From assembly GCA_027946365.1 (NCBI GenBank), contig JAPEUQ010000007.1, positions 1-64,000 on the forward strand: 64,000 bases of DNA, read 5' to 3'. This DNA is from Kalmusia sp. IMI 367209. Its lineage: Eukaryota; Ascomycota; Dothideomycetes; Pleosporales; Didymosphaeriaceae. Positions 1 through 12,134 of this stretch are shown here, piece after piece (within the stretch, counting starts at the first letter, position 1; each line of letters opens with the position of its first letter). Made by a program: the position numbers and the translations under genes. The notes under the pieces are model-generated. The model had not been told where the DNA came from. It saw only the letters and a program-made list of their open reading frames with translations, and ran no database searches.

Positions 1-807
1 TGCTTAACCTACGCTTTTATTTTAATGGAAGCTAGTAGATATTTTTATCTAAATATAGAGATGAAGATAGATCTCTATCTAATATAATACTCATATACCA
101 AACTTTGTGACAATCTCCTAAAATAGGTATTAAATTATCTACATCCCACAATCCTTAGTGCTAAATATAGATAGCTATTTTAAAGAAGTAGTATATAATC
201 ACAGGATTATATTAAAGGTATAGCCTATAATCCTTAACTAGGGTAATCCTATAATAAAGTCTAGTAAGACTTCCTTAAAGATATCCCCAGAACTAGTAAA
301 AGTGCTAGCTTACTATACTTACTATACCTTAGAGCTCTACTCCTTTAGCAAATAGTATATATTCTTATATATTTCTAAACGTCTTAACTTGTTTCAGATT
401 AATAGTAGGTCCTCTTAATAAGCTTAAGCGTCCTATGTATACTAAAAATGACCTATTATATAATGCATTATAGTTCTAGAATAAATCTCAATTAATAGCT
501 GTTTATTTGTGAATATATAATCTACTATTATATCTTAGACTTCCTTTTTATTTTCTAAGATACTAAACGTACGCCTTTCTATATTTTTAAGTACTATCCT
601 TACTCGCTAAGTTTATAATATACTAATAGTAAAGATATTCCTTTACTAAAGTTATTTTATTTTAATAAGTAGATTAGATTCTACTATTATAGGTTCGCTA
701 CTAACTAATACCTAGCTAGTAAGTATAGTATATATAGCGTATATAATTATAACATCAGAATAGACCTTATAAATCTATATTAATTATATATATCTATCGT
801 GGACATG
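1..807. other. AT-rich RIP-like sequence, unclassified
   Basis: Very AT-rich sequence dominated by TA steps, with stop codons in all frames and no recognisable domain. It lies outside the terminal repeat of the adjacent copia element and is probably part of another decayed retroelement. I cannot assign a family. Confidence 0.5.
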
Positions 808-980
808 AGGCTCTAGGTTGCTTAAGCAAATGAACGATCACGATTTAAAGGATTCTAATAATTCCAAATACTAAAATACTTAAAGTTTTATAAATAGAAG
901 ATCTTATAATTCATAAATTCTACCTATTTATTTATATTTCTTATAGTAATCTGATAATAATAACACTAAAAAATAGTAAT
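808..980 (+). repeat. 5' terminal repeat of the copia element
   Basis: This stretch matches 8225-8403 along its length, with differences mostly C/T and A/G as expected of RIP. Shared landmarks are AGGCT..TAGGTTGCT near the start, GAACGATCACGAT, and a final AAAATAGTAAT. The exact outer ends are uncertain because TG..CA termini are not clear. Confidence 0.65.
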
Positions 981-1975
981 AATATAACTTCATAGTTATA
1001 AGCCCAAAGGCTTTAGAATATAGAAAAGTTCTCCCTATACTTTAGATATTATGATTACTATTTCTTTACCACTCTAATCTTAAAGATCTAATCAACTCTT
1101 CTATTTATAAAATAACTAATGCGGCGATCCTAGTAGAAAGATATTAATTTATAGATTATATAAGCCAGCCCTACTAGTATATATAGCTTTAATTCTACGC
1201 TAAAAAATCGTAGAGTATAGATTAAATAGACCTAGACGCTCATAACGCTAAAATGATCAATAATATAGTACTAGTATATCTAAATTAACTAATAAGCGCC
1301 TCCGACGAGTAGCTAAAAAGTTATAATCTTAAGTTTACTAAGTATAGATTACGAACGATAGAATAGTTAATATTTAGTTAAGAGTATAAAATATCTAGAA
1401 CTAAGTTTATACTATAGTATCTCCTAATCTCCTTACTCCTATAATAATCAAATTAGTAAGTAAGGATAAATTAACGTTATAAACTCTTATATAAGCTTTA
1501 AAGAATAATCTTATACCAACTAAAACTAATATGAAAAACCTAGTTTAAGCTTAATATTATACTTACCTTAAAAAGGCTAAGAACGCTAGGCCAAATCCTA
1601 AAAACCTAGTATAAGGACTAGCTACTTATCTATAATAAAGTTAAAACCTATAAGATCACTAATATTAAGAGGGAACTTATAGTATATAATTTCCTAGATA
1701 CGTTAACTCCTAGGATCACATGATTAGGCACGATCCATGAATTAACGTATTATCTAAGACTAAACTCTAGATAATAAATCCCTTAATCTAGTATAAGTTA
1801 GAAAGATCTTTTTTTACTATTATAAGAACATGCGCTCTGAATAAATAACGGAAAAGCCTTAAAATATTCTCTACTTTTTGCGGGATAAAGCTTAGATGTG
1901 AAATAAGCTAGATTAATAAAAGATAATAAAGCGTAGGAAACTAGAGGAAGCCCTACCCTATAAGAACGGAAAACA

Positions 1976-3176
1976 TAAATGGGATTTAATAATCTATAAA
2001 TATTTATAACTAGCTATTATAGAATTATTACTACTAGGTATAACCCATGTCAGTTTTTAAATAGGGAAAAGAAGGCGATCCTAATTATCTTACTAAACCT
2101 AAATAGAATAATCTATATACTAAGATAACTAAAGAAGGATAGATTAGTTATACTATATTAACTCTAAAATTTCTAGAATAATAGTTACTATACTTATAGA
2201 CTTAGATAGCCTTAATCTAATAATATACTATATGCATATTCCACTACATCTTAGCATTCATCCTTTCTTAGAGAGCATAATCCCAGACAGAGGAACTATA
2301 GTATACCTTATTAATAATTACGCTTTACTAGTATCTAGAATATTTAAGAAGCCACCTATAATTTAGAGCGTAGAAGTAGAGATATAAATATTTCCACCTT
2401 AGAACTGGAGAAAGACTTCTTAAAAGAGTACTATATAGTAAAATAGAGCTTAATCTAAAGATCTATTACTTAAGAATATAAAAAGTTATTAAAGGCTTTA
2501 TATTAATATAATATCGGAAGCTCGTTTAAAGAAGGTAGAGATCTAGTATCTAGTTTAAATAATATATTATATAGGAACTGGTTTATATTCTAAAACGAAG
2601 ATTATATTTATAGCTTAGCTTAGCTAAAAATAGATCCATGTTTTAGAATATAAACCGATCCCCTACTATCTATTAATAATAAATATAATGCAATTAGCTA
2701 AACGAGCCTGATATATTATATTAATATAAAAACCTTAATAACTTTTATATTCTTAAGTAATAGATCTTAGTCACCTAGGCTCAAAAGTGTTAAAAGCCTT
2801 AGTCTATAGTATATATAACGTACGGATTAAAGGATTATACGATTAAACTATAAGTATATTACGCGACCTATACTATATATAGGTAATCTTAAGATGACTA
2901 AGAGTCATAGTGGAATATACGCTTATAGTATTATTATTAGATTAAGGAACTTATTCAAAACTATAAGTATAGTAACTATTATTCTAGAAATTTTAGAGTT
3001 AATATAGTATAACTAATCTATCCTTCTTTAATTATAAAGAAGAGTTTAGTAGGAAGATCTATAATAATAATCGCCTTCTTTTCCTATTTAAAGAGCGACA
3101 CAGTTATAATTCTAGTAGTACAATTTATAATAGCTAGTTATAAATATTTATAGATTATTAACCCATTTATAAATTT
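1976..3176. repeat. 1.2-kb inverted repeat (long hairpin) inside the copia element
   Basis: Two arms of roughly 540-625 bp (about 1976-2600 and 2639-3176) are reverse complements of each other with scattered transitions and small indels, around a spacer of about 38 bp. Landmarks pair from the outside in: AAATGGG at 1978 with CCCATTT near 3165; the AAGAAGGCGATCC and GCCTTCTTTTCC segments; CCTAAATAGAATA; TATTCCACTA at 2238 with TAGTGGAATA near 2912; AAGATCTATTACTTAAGAAT at 2456 with its complement ending near 2770; GGTTTATATTCTAAAAC with GTTTTAGAATATAAACC at the centre. Outside the arms the similarity stops. It could be a foldback element or an inverted duplication within the retroelement. Confidence 0.75.
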
Positions 3177-3303
3177 ACTATTACTATAATCTACTAGGAC
3201 AACGATACTATAATACTATTATAAAGAAAAAGATTAAGATATAAGATCTAGATAGAATAAGAAGGTATAGAGATTAGTCAGCCACCACCTTATACGTATA
3301 AGC

Positions 3304-6166
3304 AACAATGATGCGCCGGAAAGAACAGGGCAAGAAATTATAATAAAAGCATTAAAATAAGAATAGAGTAAATCTCTATTAAACTATAGTCTAAGATTAT
3401 AGATATAGTATTATAGCTTTATAGAATAAGCTCCTTCCACTATTTATAGCCTTTAATCTCTAAATAAAGTACTAGATAGCTAGTTTTAATAATATTTTCA
3501 ATATTATAAGCCTATAGCTATAAGAGCTATGATAGCTAATCTATATCTAGACTAAAAAGTAGATCTTTATCTATAACTATTATATATATCCTTTAAACAG
3601 GAGCGTTAGCGGGCAGCGACAGACGAGGATTTAAAGTAAATTTATAAAGCTTATATTAGATATCTAGTAGAATATAGAGCTTAATATTTATAGAATATAG
3701 ATTTCAATACTTAATTAGGTAATTATAACACATAACGTTATTGTTTAATAAAAATCTATTCTACGAAGGACTCTAATAAGAAGATTTTAAAAAAGAAGAA
3801 ATAGAGAAGATCGTCGAGATTCTCAATAAAGGAGAAATTACTAATCTAGAAGAGGCCTATAAATGAATCCTTAATCCTCTATCTAAACTATTTAAGTAAG
3901 TGAGTACTAAAACTAGATCTATTACTAAGGAGATCCTTAAAGGAGAAGAAATTAAGCAGATTAAAAAGATGGCCAGCTAGCCTTCTAGTTATAAAACCTT
4001 AAGATTAGACTCTACGCGGACTATATCAGAGCGTGGCCAGTAAGTAGTTAAGAGCTATATATAGAGATCTAGGAATATAGAACTTATAACTCCTAATAGG
4101 ATACTAGAGCCAGGTATTTTAGGGGATAATCTATTAAGGGATCACTAAGAGATTAGTGCCTAATTAGATATATATTAACTAGGTAGGACTGGAACGCCGC
4201 TCCTAGAGGGTAAAGATATCCCTTAGTATAAACCTAAGAACTTAATATCTATCTCTTAAACTAGGTTAGAAGATCCTACAGCCCTAGACAAGAAGTAGTA
4301 AACCTACTAATATATTAAAAGTAAAGACGCGTTGATAATTACACTATTTATATAAATATAAGACTATAGGAAATACTCCTATAAATAATTAAGTATATAG
4401 ATATTTTCTACCACTTAGATAATAGAGGAATAGAAGATCTAGATCTAGTAATTAATTAGAGGGTAAGATAAACTAAAGTATTTATATACTAATTATAGAT
4501 CTATCTAATAATCCATAGTAAAACTTTATAAATATATTCTTCTTTCTTAGAGTAATAGAGGTCTAGAATAAGCGGCGACCCTTTATTACAATTAACTTAA
4601 TTATAGAGTTAGTTATACTCTTAAAGTTATAGTTAGTGGCACCTTCTACTTATCTATATAGGATAAGCTTCCAAAAGAACCCTTAAATTAAAGTAACTAA
4701 GTATATATTTACTTAGAAAGCTTTTTAAATAAGCCTCTTATAAAGAAATCGACACACTTTAGAAGAAAGGGACATAGTTAGAAATTTAACGAGACGAAAC
4801 TCTAAACGTCTACTTCTACTAAAATAGATTTAGATATATAAATATAATTAAAATAGATACTTTCTTAAGTATAAAGCTCATATTATTATAAGAGAAAATC
4901 TCAAGAGAAAGACACGCTTAGTTTAATATATACAGCTACTTTAGCAGCCCATTCTTTCAGAATAGCTATAACGATTATAGTAGAATTTAATCTAAAGATT
5001 CTTTAGTATAATATAGTAGATATATTTCTAAATACCTATATTATAGTAGAAAATCTAGTGCTCTATAAGTTTCTAGATAGTTTTAAGAAAGCTAAAAATA
5101 TATAAAACTTAATAGAACTTTATATAACTTAAGAGATTGCCGCTCCTTTGGTATGAGGAGTTCTTAGGCACGCTTAAAGCCAGAGGGCTTAGCGTATTAA
5201 AAAAAAGAAGAACTATACTTATTCTTTAATAAGAAATAAAGGATTTTAGTAATCTTCTATATAGATAATATTTTTTCTTATTTTTTAAGAAAGATATAAG
5301 CGAGAAGCTTAAGTAATATAAAATTAAATTATAGAAAAATATAAAATAGAGTAATAAGGACCTATTAAATAGTTTTAGGGTGTGCGTTATAAGAGATTAA
5401 GAATATAGAATGATCACCCTAATATATAATATCTATATTAATAAGATTATAAAACGGTTTAAGTTAGATACTAATAGAAGCTTCCTAGCTATACCCTTAC
5501 TATTAAAAGAGCTTGGAAAATATTCCGGGAAGTAATAAAGAGAGATATTAAGATCTATTAAAAGTATATTAGATTAGTACTTTATATAGCGATTATAATA
5601 TAACTAGATATTACTTTTATAATATTAAAACTCTTATACTTTCTTATAAATCTAGGTCTAGAATATCTTATAGTAGTAGATCATATAATTACTTTTCTAT
5701 ATAGAACGCGCTAGAAATCTATTTAATATAGAGGATATAATAATCCTAATCTACTAATTTATAGAAATGCCTTATTTATAGATAATCCGGAGACTAGATA
5801 ATCTTCTTATAAATATATTATTATACTATTTAGAGGACTGATTTTATGGAAAGCAGCTTACTAGAGTATAATAATAATATCTATAATAGAAGTAGAGCTT
5901 TAGCTTTAGAGTATATAAGTAAGGAAATAATAGCTCTAAAGCGCCTCTTTCATAAGCTTATCTTAGACTTAAGAGATATATATGAATTTTCTATAATAAT
6001 AAGTAGATAATTAGGCTTATTATAGAAAAAATAAATATATAACTACGCGTCTACGCCATATTAACATTCAGAATATATAGCTATAATAAGAGTATATGAA
6101 GAGATCTTTAAAGTTTCCTATCTATCTATAAGTAATATGCTAGTAGACGGGCTTACTAAACTATTA
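3304..6166 (+). pseudogene. copia polyprotein remnant (integrase, RT, RNase H)
   Basis: Remains of the pol region: integrase core near 3304-3450 with the GxPERTG-type motif followed by an isoleucine-arginine-rich stretch, reverse transcriptase near 5140-5300 with the LLWYEE motif and a mutated YVDD box (FYIDN), and a DGLTK RNase H tail at 6137-6166. Numerous TAA/TAG codons sit where Gln or Trp codons would be expected, and there is at least one frame shift between the LLWYEE and FYIDN motifs. It cannot encode an active element. Confidence 0.8.
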
Positions 6167-8224
6167 ATAAAATAGTAGTTTATGTATTTTATAGAGCTTC
6201 TAAATCTATAAGATTTAATCACTATATAGTAGAAAGATTAATAGAGAAACCGTAATTAAATTATTATAAGAGAAGCTAAGCTCCTCTATAGGATATCATC
6301 TACTAATATAGCTTAAGGGTAATATAATACTATAAGAGTATAGAAAAGTCTATTAACTAAAGTTAAGAAAGAGCGAAAGCTCCTATTTAACTACTTAAAA
6401 GATTTAAAAACTTATTAAGTAATATATAGACCTTAGCACGCTTTTATACACCTATAAGACTACTATGGATCACCTAAGTACTATGGGAAAAGGGAACACC
6501 CTAGCTTAGAGCATAGTTAGAAGTAATAAAGCTACTTATATAAGAAGGTTTACTAAAGAGTAAGCTTTAACTAGAATAGTAAGGAGGATCCCAAATAGGA
6601 GCTTATTATTAAAAGTATAGAATTAATTATCGGATTTAATAGACTACTTAATAATAGGAAAACTCTAAGCTTAGATTTTTAAACGTTACTAAGATCGCGT
6701 TGGAGATAGCTATTAGCGGGAGTCTTAATGGTAATTAGAATAAAGATAGGAATATCCCCTATTTATTTTTTAGCTCTAAAGCGCCACATGGATAATCTTT
6801 AACTACTCTTTAGTAATTTTAGGTTTTATAGTTTAATTACTAAAGAGCTCCTCTAGAAGGTTTAGATTAACCTTAAAAATATTCTTATAAGTTTTCTTAA
6901 TAGTAGAATAAGCCTTATTAGCGTTAGAAGTAGGATTACGCTTATAACTCTTCTTAATAACTAGAACTAGGGTAGTCTTACGATCACCTTTTTACTTAAC
7001 TTATCTCTATTACTAATTATAATTATATTCCTAGTCTTATCACGAGTGGATTTAAATCATAGTATAGCTTAGGACTTAAAGAGATCTTAATATGAGGGAG
7101 AAATCTTTAACTATAGTAAGCCCTTAGAAGTGGAGGAGATCTTAACCTAACTAGAGCTTTTAGTATTACTAGGCGAGAGCTGGGGAATCTTATATAGAAG
7201 ACTATAATAAATATAGTTAAAGATAACTTTTATAAAATTATATAGCTCTTTAACGTCCTTATTCTAAGATCTATTAGCCTAATAAACGAAACCAGAGATC
7301 TAAATAACTTATAGTCTAATCCTCTTAATAAGCTTAAAGATATTTAGCCACGTAAGGCTTAAGATCCTTAGGGCTACCAGATAATCAGCGGAAGAAACTA
7401 TATAATTTTAAAAGAAAACTTATACTTTAATATAACTATAACCAAAGAGTAACCATAATAATAAATAGAGCTATTAATAAGATTAAAATAGATATTATTA
7501 GATTAACCAGAGATCGCGCTTTATATATATCCCTAATAAGACTCTTTACGAGGAGCACCATAAACGCGCTTCTTAGTACCTTTCTTTTATATAGAATTAC
7601 TCTTATTTTTAATTAATAAAGGAATATCTTCGCCATTTTTCTAATTTAGAGCTCCTTTTTAATAGTATAACGAGATATAAGGATTAGGCCAACTTAAGGA
7701 TCTTAGGAACTACGAGGACCTTCCTCAGAACTAGATAATAAGTATAATAAGAATAAGATTACTATAGGCTTATAAGGATGACCGCGCGTTTTCTATAGAG
7801 TTACCTAGATAAAAAGATCAATAAAATAAGAAGTCTAGAGATAGCTATATACCATAATTAAGATCTTAAAGAGCGTGAGCGAAAATAAAACAAAACTAAA
7901 AAAATATAAAAATAGAGATCTAACGTAATAATTAAAAGAGAGGTTAAAGAGAGTAGAGAAGGTGAGAGTATAAGATTATAATAAGTTTATTATTCTAGTC
8001 ACCCATTTACGCGATCACGTGCAAGGCGGTTAGAAATATTTAAAGAAAAGTATATAATTACTAGGGTAACTAATAAAAAGCTTATATATAACTAATTATA
8101 ATTATTACGATAGAGCCTTATATACTTATAAGCTTATTAATACTACTAGATTATAGGCTCGCCGTTATAGGCTCCTTATAGACTTACTACTAATAAAGCT
8201 CATCTAGGGGTATATTATAAATAT

Positions 8225-8403
8225 AAGGCTTTAGGTTGCTTTTTAACAACGGAACGATCACGATCCGAAGGATTCTAATAATCTAAATACTAAACGCTTA
8301 GAGTTTTATAAGTAGAAGATCTCATGATCTATAAATTCTACCTATCCGACTCATATTTCTTATATAGCAATCTAATCAATTCGTTTACTAAAAAAATAGT
8401 AAT
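8225..8403 (+). repeat. 3' terminal repeat of the copia element
   Basis: Partner of 808-980. This copy keeps more C and G (for example GATCCGAAGGATT against GATTTAAAGGATT in the 5' copy), so it is the less mutated of the two. Confidence 0.65.
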
Positions 8404-11049
8404 CTAACATTAACTCTATAATATCTTATATATACCTAATAAGCTAAGCTTATTTATAAATCCTTTACTCTACTATACTTATCCCTTAATAGTAACTTGT
8501 TCTGCAGGGTAGATAATAAATGGGTTAATAATAGGTTCTCCTATATATAATTTATTTTTCTTAATAGCCCGTCCGTAGGATTTATTTTTCCTAGACGGTA
8601 TTTCATCTTAAAATTAAAAGCTATTAGATATATTACCTAACGCGCTTATTATGGGCTTAGCCTCTATATAGCGTATATACTGCGCAGGTTGTTATAATTA
8701 CTTAGTATCTAAATAGTATACTATACGCTATCTAAATAATGTCTCCACTATTTAAAATAATAGATAATAGTAAGAAGCTTAAGATTATAAACTTCGTAAT
8801 TAAGCTCTATGACTTAAAGTTTTCTTAAAGTAAAAGTAACTAGATGCCATTTCTAATCTTTAAATAGCTATAATAGGATACTAGAGATTATAAAAGTAGA
8901 TATATCTATCTTTAATTAAATAGTAAGTGTAGGGTTAAAGTAGCGTAGGATAGACATTACTTAAAAAGTGCTCTTTAAGCCTTTTAAAGATACTCTTAGC
9001 TTTTATATTCTACTAGAATTCTTGTTCTTTCTTTAGTAGATCTAATAGAGAGTGGTTTCTTTTATATAACCTTTAATAAAACGTTAATAGAAATTTATAA
9101 ATCCTAAAAATAACTAGAGTTCTTTAATATTTATTAGCTATGGCCATCTAGTTATTATCTCCGTGCGTGTAGGATCCGCGCAGATACCTCACGTGCTAAT
9201 AATAAAGTTAAGAAATGTATATCACCTAAGGTAAACGTGTACTTCCCTAAATTAATAAAAAGCTTAGCTTTTCATAATAATTTAAGTATAGAGCGTATAG
9301 TATACTAGTAGAACGTAATATCCTTACTATAAATATAGATAAGTATATCATCTAGATATATAATATATATATGGTCTAGGTACTATACTAGTACCTTATT
9401 AATATATACCTAAAAACTCAAGGGTACGTTTATTAACCTAAAAGATATAATTAGATATTTAAAATAACTATATTAAATTTAGAATACTATTTTCTACTTA
9501 TCCCCTACCTAAATCTAAATTCTATGATAGGTATTATAGAGGTCTAGGATGGTGTAATAATATACGCCTAATAGATAATTAAGTATCTCTCTAACTAAGG
9601 AAGTATATAACGATCCTTAATAGTAATAATATTAAGTCCTCTATAGTTAATATAAAGTTGTAACGTTCTATCCTTCTTTAGAATAAATAAAATTAGTGCT
9701 CTAGTGGGACTAGTACTATGCCTAATCTACCCCTTTTTAAGAGTATCTTCTAAGTACTCTTAGAGTACTTAAAGCTCACGCGCTAAAAGGTTATATAAAG
9801 GCCTATAGGGAGGTTCCTTCCCCTCTATAATAGGAATTATGTAGTTAGATTCTTTAAATTTTAGAAGAGTAGATACTACTTCCTTATTAAATATATTATT
9901 ATATTCATATAATACGTCTAGGAGGCTTAGTACTTACGCTATACACGCTTTATTAATATAAGTAAGACGCTTTAAGTTTACACTAGTAGTCTATAGAACT
10001 CCTAGAAGGAATAGATTAGAGCTAGTTTACTTAATTTCCTTTTAAAGTTTTATATAGTAATAAGTTATATAGTAGCTTTAGTATAACCCTAACGCTATAT
10101 TTAAGTACTATAACTAAGATGGATATCTCCCCTTCTTATAAGAATAGGTTTCTAGTAAGAGAGGAACCCCTTTTTATTAATACTATAGACTATTATTATT
10201 ATATAGTATTAAACACCCGTGTCGTCTATTAGACGCACCTAGAGCGTATAAGCGGCGTAGATACTCTAATATTAGGCTCTAATCTATCCTAGTTTTAGAA
10301 GCTTAGCTCCTTTAATAGGTTATAAGTTCATCTCTATAGCGATCCTTTAACTAATTAGACTAATATTAGCCTATAGGTTAAGAATAGTTTAAAGTTGCCA
10401 TTTTAGGCCTATATCCTTAGCTACGCTATATATATGCTTTATGCCCGGTAGAATATATATTAGTAGGCGCCTCACTATCCCTAGATTATTAGTAAGGCTT
10501 AACCTTTCCTACCTTATTAATCTATATAGGGATTTAGTTTAGATTACTACTCGGTATTTATTTACGTGGTAGTAGCCAACCTTATTATATTTATAGTATA
10601 TAATGTTTTTTTTTATTATAAGGTCTACCTTTATTATTAGATATTTATTAATTTGTAGTATAGCCTCTTTGTGTTTTACCTTTTAATACGTGGCGGCTAT
10701 AGTATTTTTATACTTGCAATGCACAGCGTAGATTCCGCTTAAGTATAGAGCCTAACGCAATAAGGTCTTCTCTTATAATAGATACTTAATAATAGTTAGT
10801 AATTACCCTCTATAGCTTAAGTCTTAACTTTAAGAAATGGTGTTGTACCCTTTGTTCCTCAGTGTAGGGTGTAAGTTAATCCTTAATAATATTAAGGTAG
10901 GTTGTGAAAGAATGGACTGTTTAGTCCTTCTACTATATAAGCTTAAGTATACGCTGTAGCTACTTCTAAACTATAATTCACTAGATTAGAAAGTAAAGTT
11001 ATATATACTACTTAAAGTATTTCTAGGTGGTGTCTCCTTAGCTTTAAAG
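8404..11049 (-). mobile_element. Degenerate Ty3/gypsy fragment, copy 1
   Basis: Read on the - strand, the sequence near 9316-9360 gives YLDDILIYIYSKDIT, a clear Ty3/gypsy reverse transcriptase active-site block. Upstream pol sequence continues toward higher coordinates. Positions about 9500-11,040 are repeated almost completely at 38,534-40,070, with mostly transition differences, so this is a multicopy family. The right side is cut by the hAT element at 11,050. Stops are frequent; no coding capacity remains. Confidence 0.75.
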
Positions 11050-12092
11050 CAGTGTTGCAAAATTTAGTAATTAAATATTACTTGGTATTACTTAGTATTA
11101 CTAAATAGTATTACTAAGCAAATACTAATTACTAATTACTAATTACTAAATTCTTAATTACTAATTACTAAAACTAATTACTAAAGGAAAATTTAGTAAT
11201 TATATAGTAATTACTAAATTACTAAATTAGTAATTAAGTCTAGGAATTTGAGAATTATTAGGATTTCTTTTATAATTATTATAGTATAGTACTATCTTTC
11301 TCGACTATAAAGTTTATAGCTTATAATTATTAAAGTCTAGTTGAAAATAATTAAAAGAAGTTTTTAGATTATTCTATTTATCTTTTCTAAATATATTTAC
11401 TAGGATTATACTTTTTAATAAGTTAATACTTATTATTATTACTATATTTAGTAGAAATATTATAAATAATAGAGTAATAAGATAGGTTTCTATTATAAAG
11501 TTCTAAGAGGCTAAGATTTTTAATAAAAGTATAGTTTATAAATAGATTCTATAATAATACACTATATCTAAAATATAGATATTATAGAGTACTTTTATAT
11601 AGTTTAAATATAATTTAAATTATAGCAGTTACTTATTTAGATATTAAGTTATTTTAATTTTTAAAACTACTACTTTTATAAATAACTCTAAAGGACGTAG
11701 AATAGTTTTATAAAAAGTATATACTAAAACTAGTATTATAAATATAATAATAAATCTATTTTATATATATAAAATAGTACTTTAGATTAAGCTATAATCT
11801 ATTAGAATTAGTATAATAGTATAACTAGTCAGCTAGAAACTTAATATAATTAAAAAGACTACTTTAGTAAGTATCTTCTAAAGGCTACTTTAAGACACTT
11901 TCTAAAATATATCGAAAACTATTAATTAAAAGTCGTAATTGGATTACTAAAAGTACGCTAGTAGATTGAAAATAATAAGGTTCTTAATACGACTTATATT
12001 ATATAAGAATTATATTAAGTACTTAATTAGGTAAGCTATAATTAATTTTTTTAAAAAGTAGAATTTTTACTACATGTTATAATCTAGGGAAT
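11050..12092 (+). repeat. Left long terminal inverted repeat of hAT
   Basis: About 1,043 bp complementary to 15,920-17,522. Landmarks are AGTACTATCTTTCTCGACTAT near 11,290, pairing with the segment near 17,270; CTACTACTTTTATAAATAAC near 11,668, pairing with 16,903-16,925; TCGAAAACTA near 11,913, pairing with TAGTTTTCGA near 16,090; and the inner end TCTAGGGAAT at 12,083-12,092. It also holds several short TAGTAATTACTAA-type direct repeats within its first 200 bp. Confidence 0.8.
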
Positions 12093-12134
12093 CGTTAACT
12101 TTAAAATATAAAAAAACTTAAGATAATTTCTAAA

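Larger units (their letters stand above)
808..8403 (+). mobile_element. Degenerate Ty1/copia LTR retrotransposon
   Basis: A retroelement on the + strand bounded by matching sequences at 808-980 and 8225-8403. Recognisable pol remnants occur in copia order: integrase (3304-3357, reading NNDAPERTGQEIIIKALK), reverse transcriptase (5140-5193, reading PLLWYEEFLGTLKARGLS, then an FYIDN version of the YVDD box at 5255-5269) and the end of RNase H (6137-6166, MLVDGLTKLL). The order integrase before reverse transcriptase is diagnostic of copia rather than gypsy. Frames shift and stops are dense, so nothing is translatable. About 2 kb between RNase H and the 3' repeat (6200-8224) has no domain I recognise and may be a nested insertion or an extra 3' region. 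Confidence 0.8.

Noticed and set aside
11100..11230. CRISPR-like or satellite array from the repeated ACTAATTACTAATTACT words
   Set aside because: Repeats are short, irregular and within the hAT terminal arms (also at 17,340-17,520, 42,000-42,170 and 44,740-44,900). They are a subterminal feature of the transposon.
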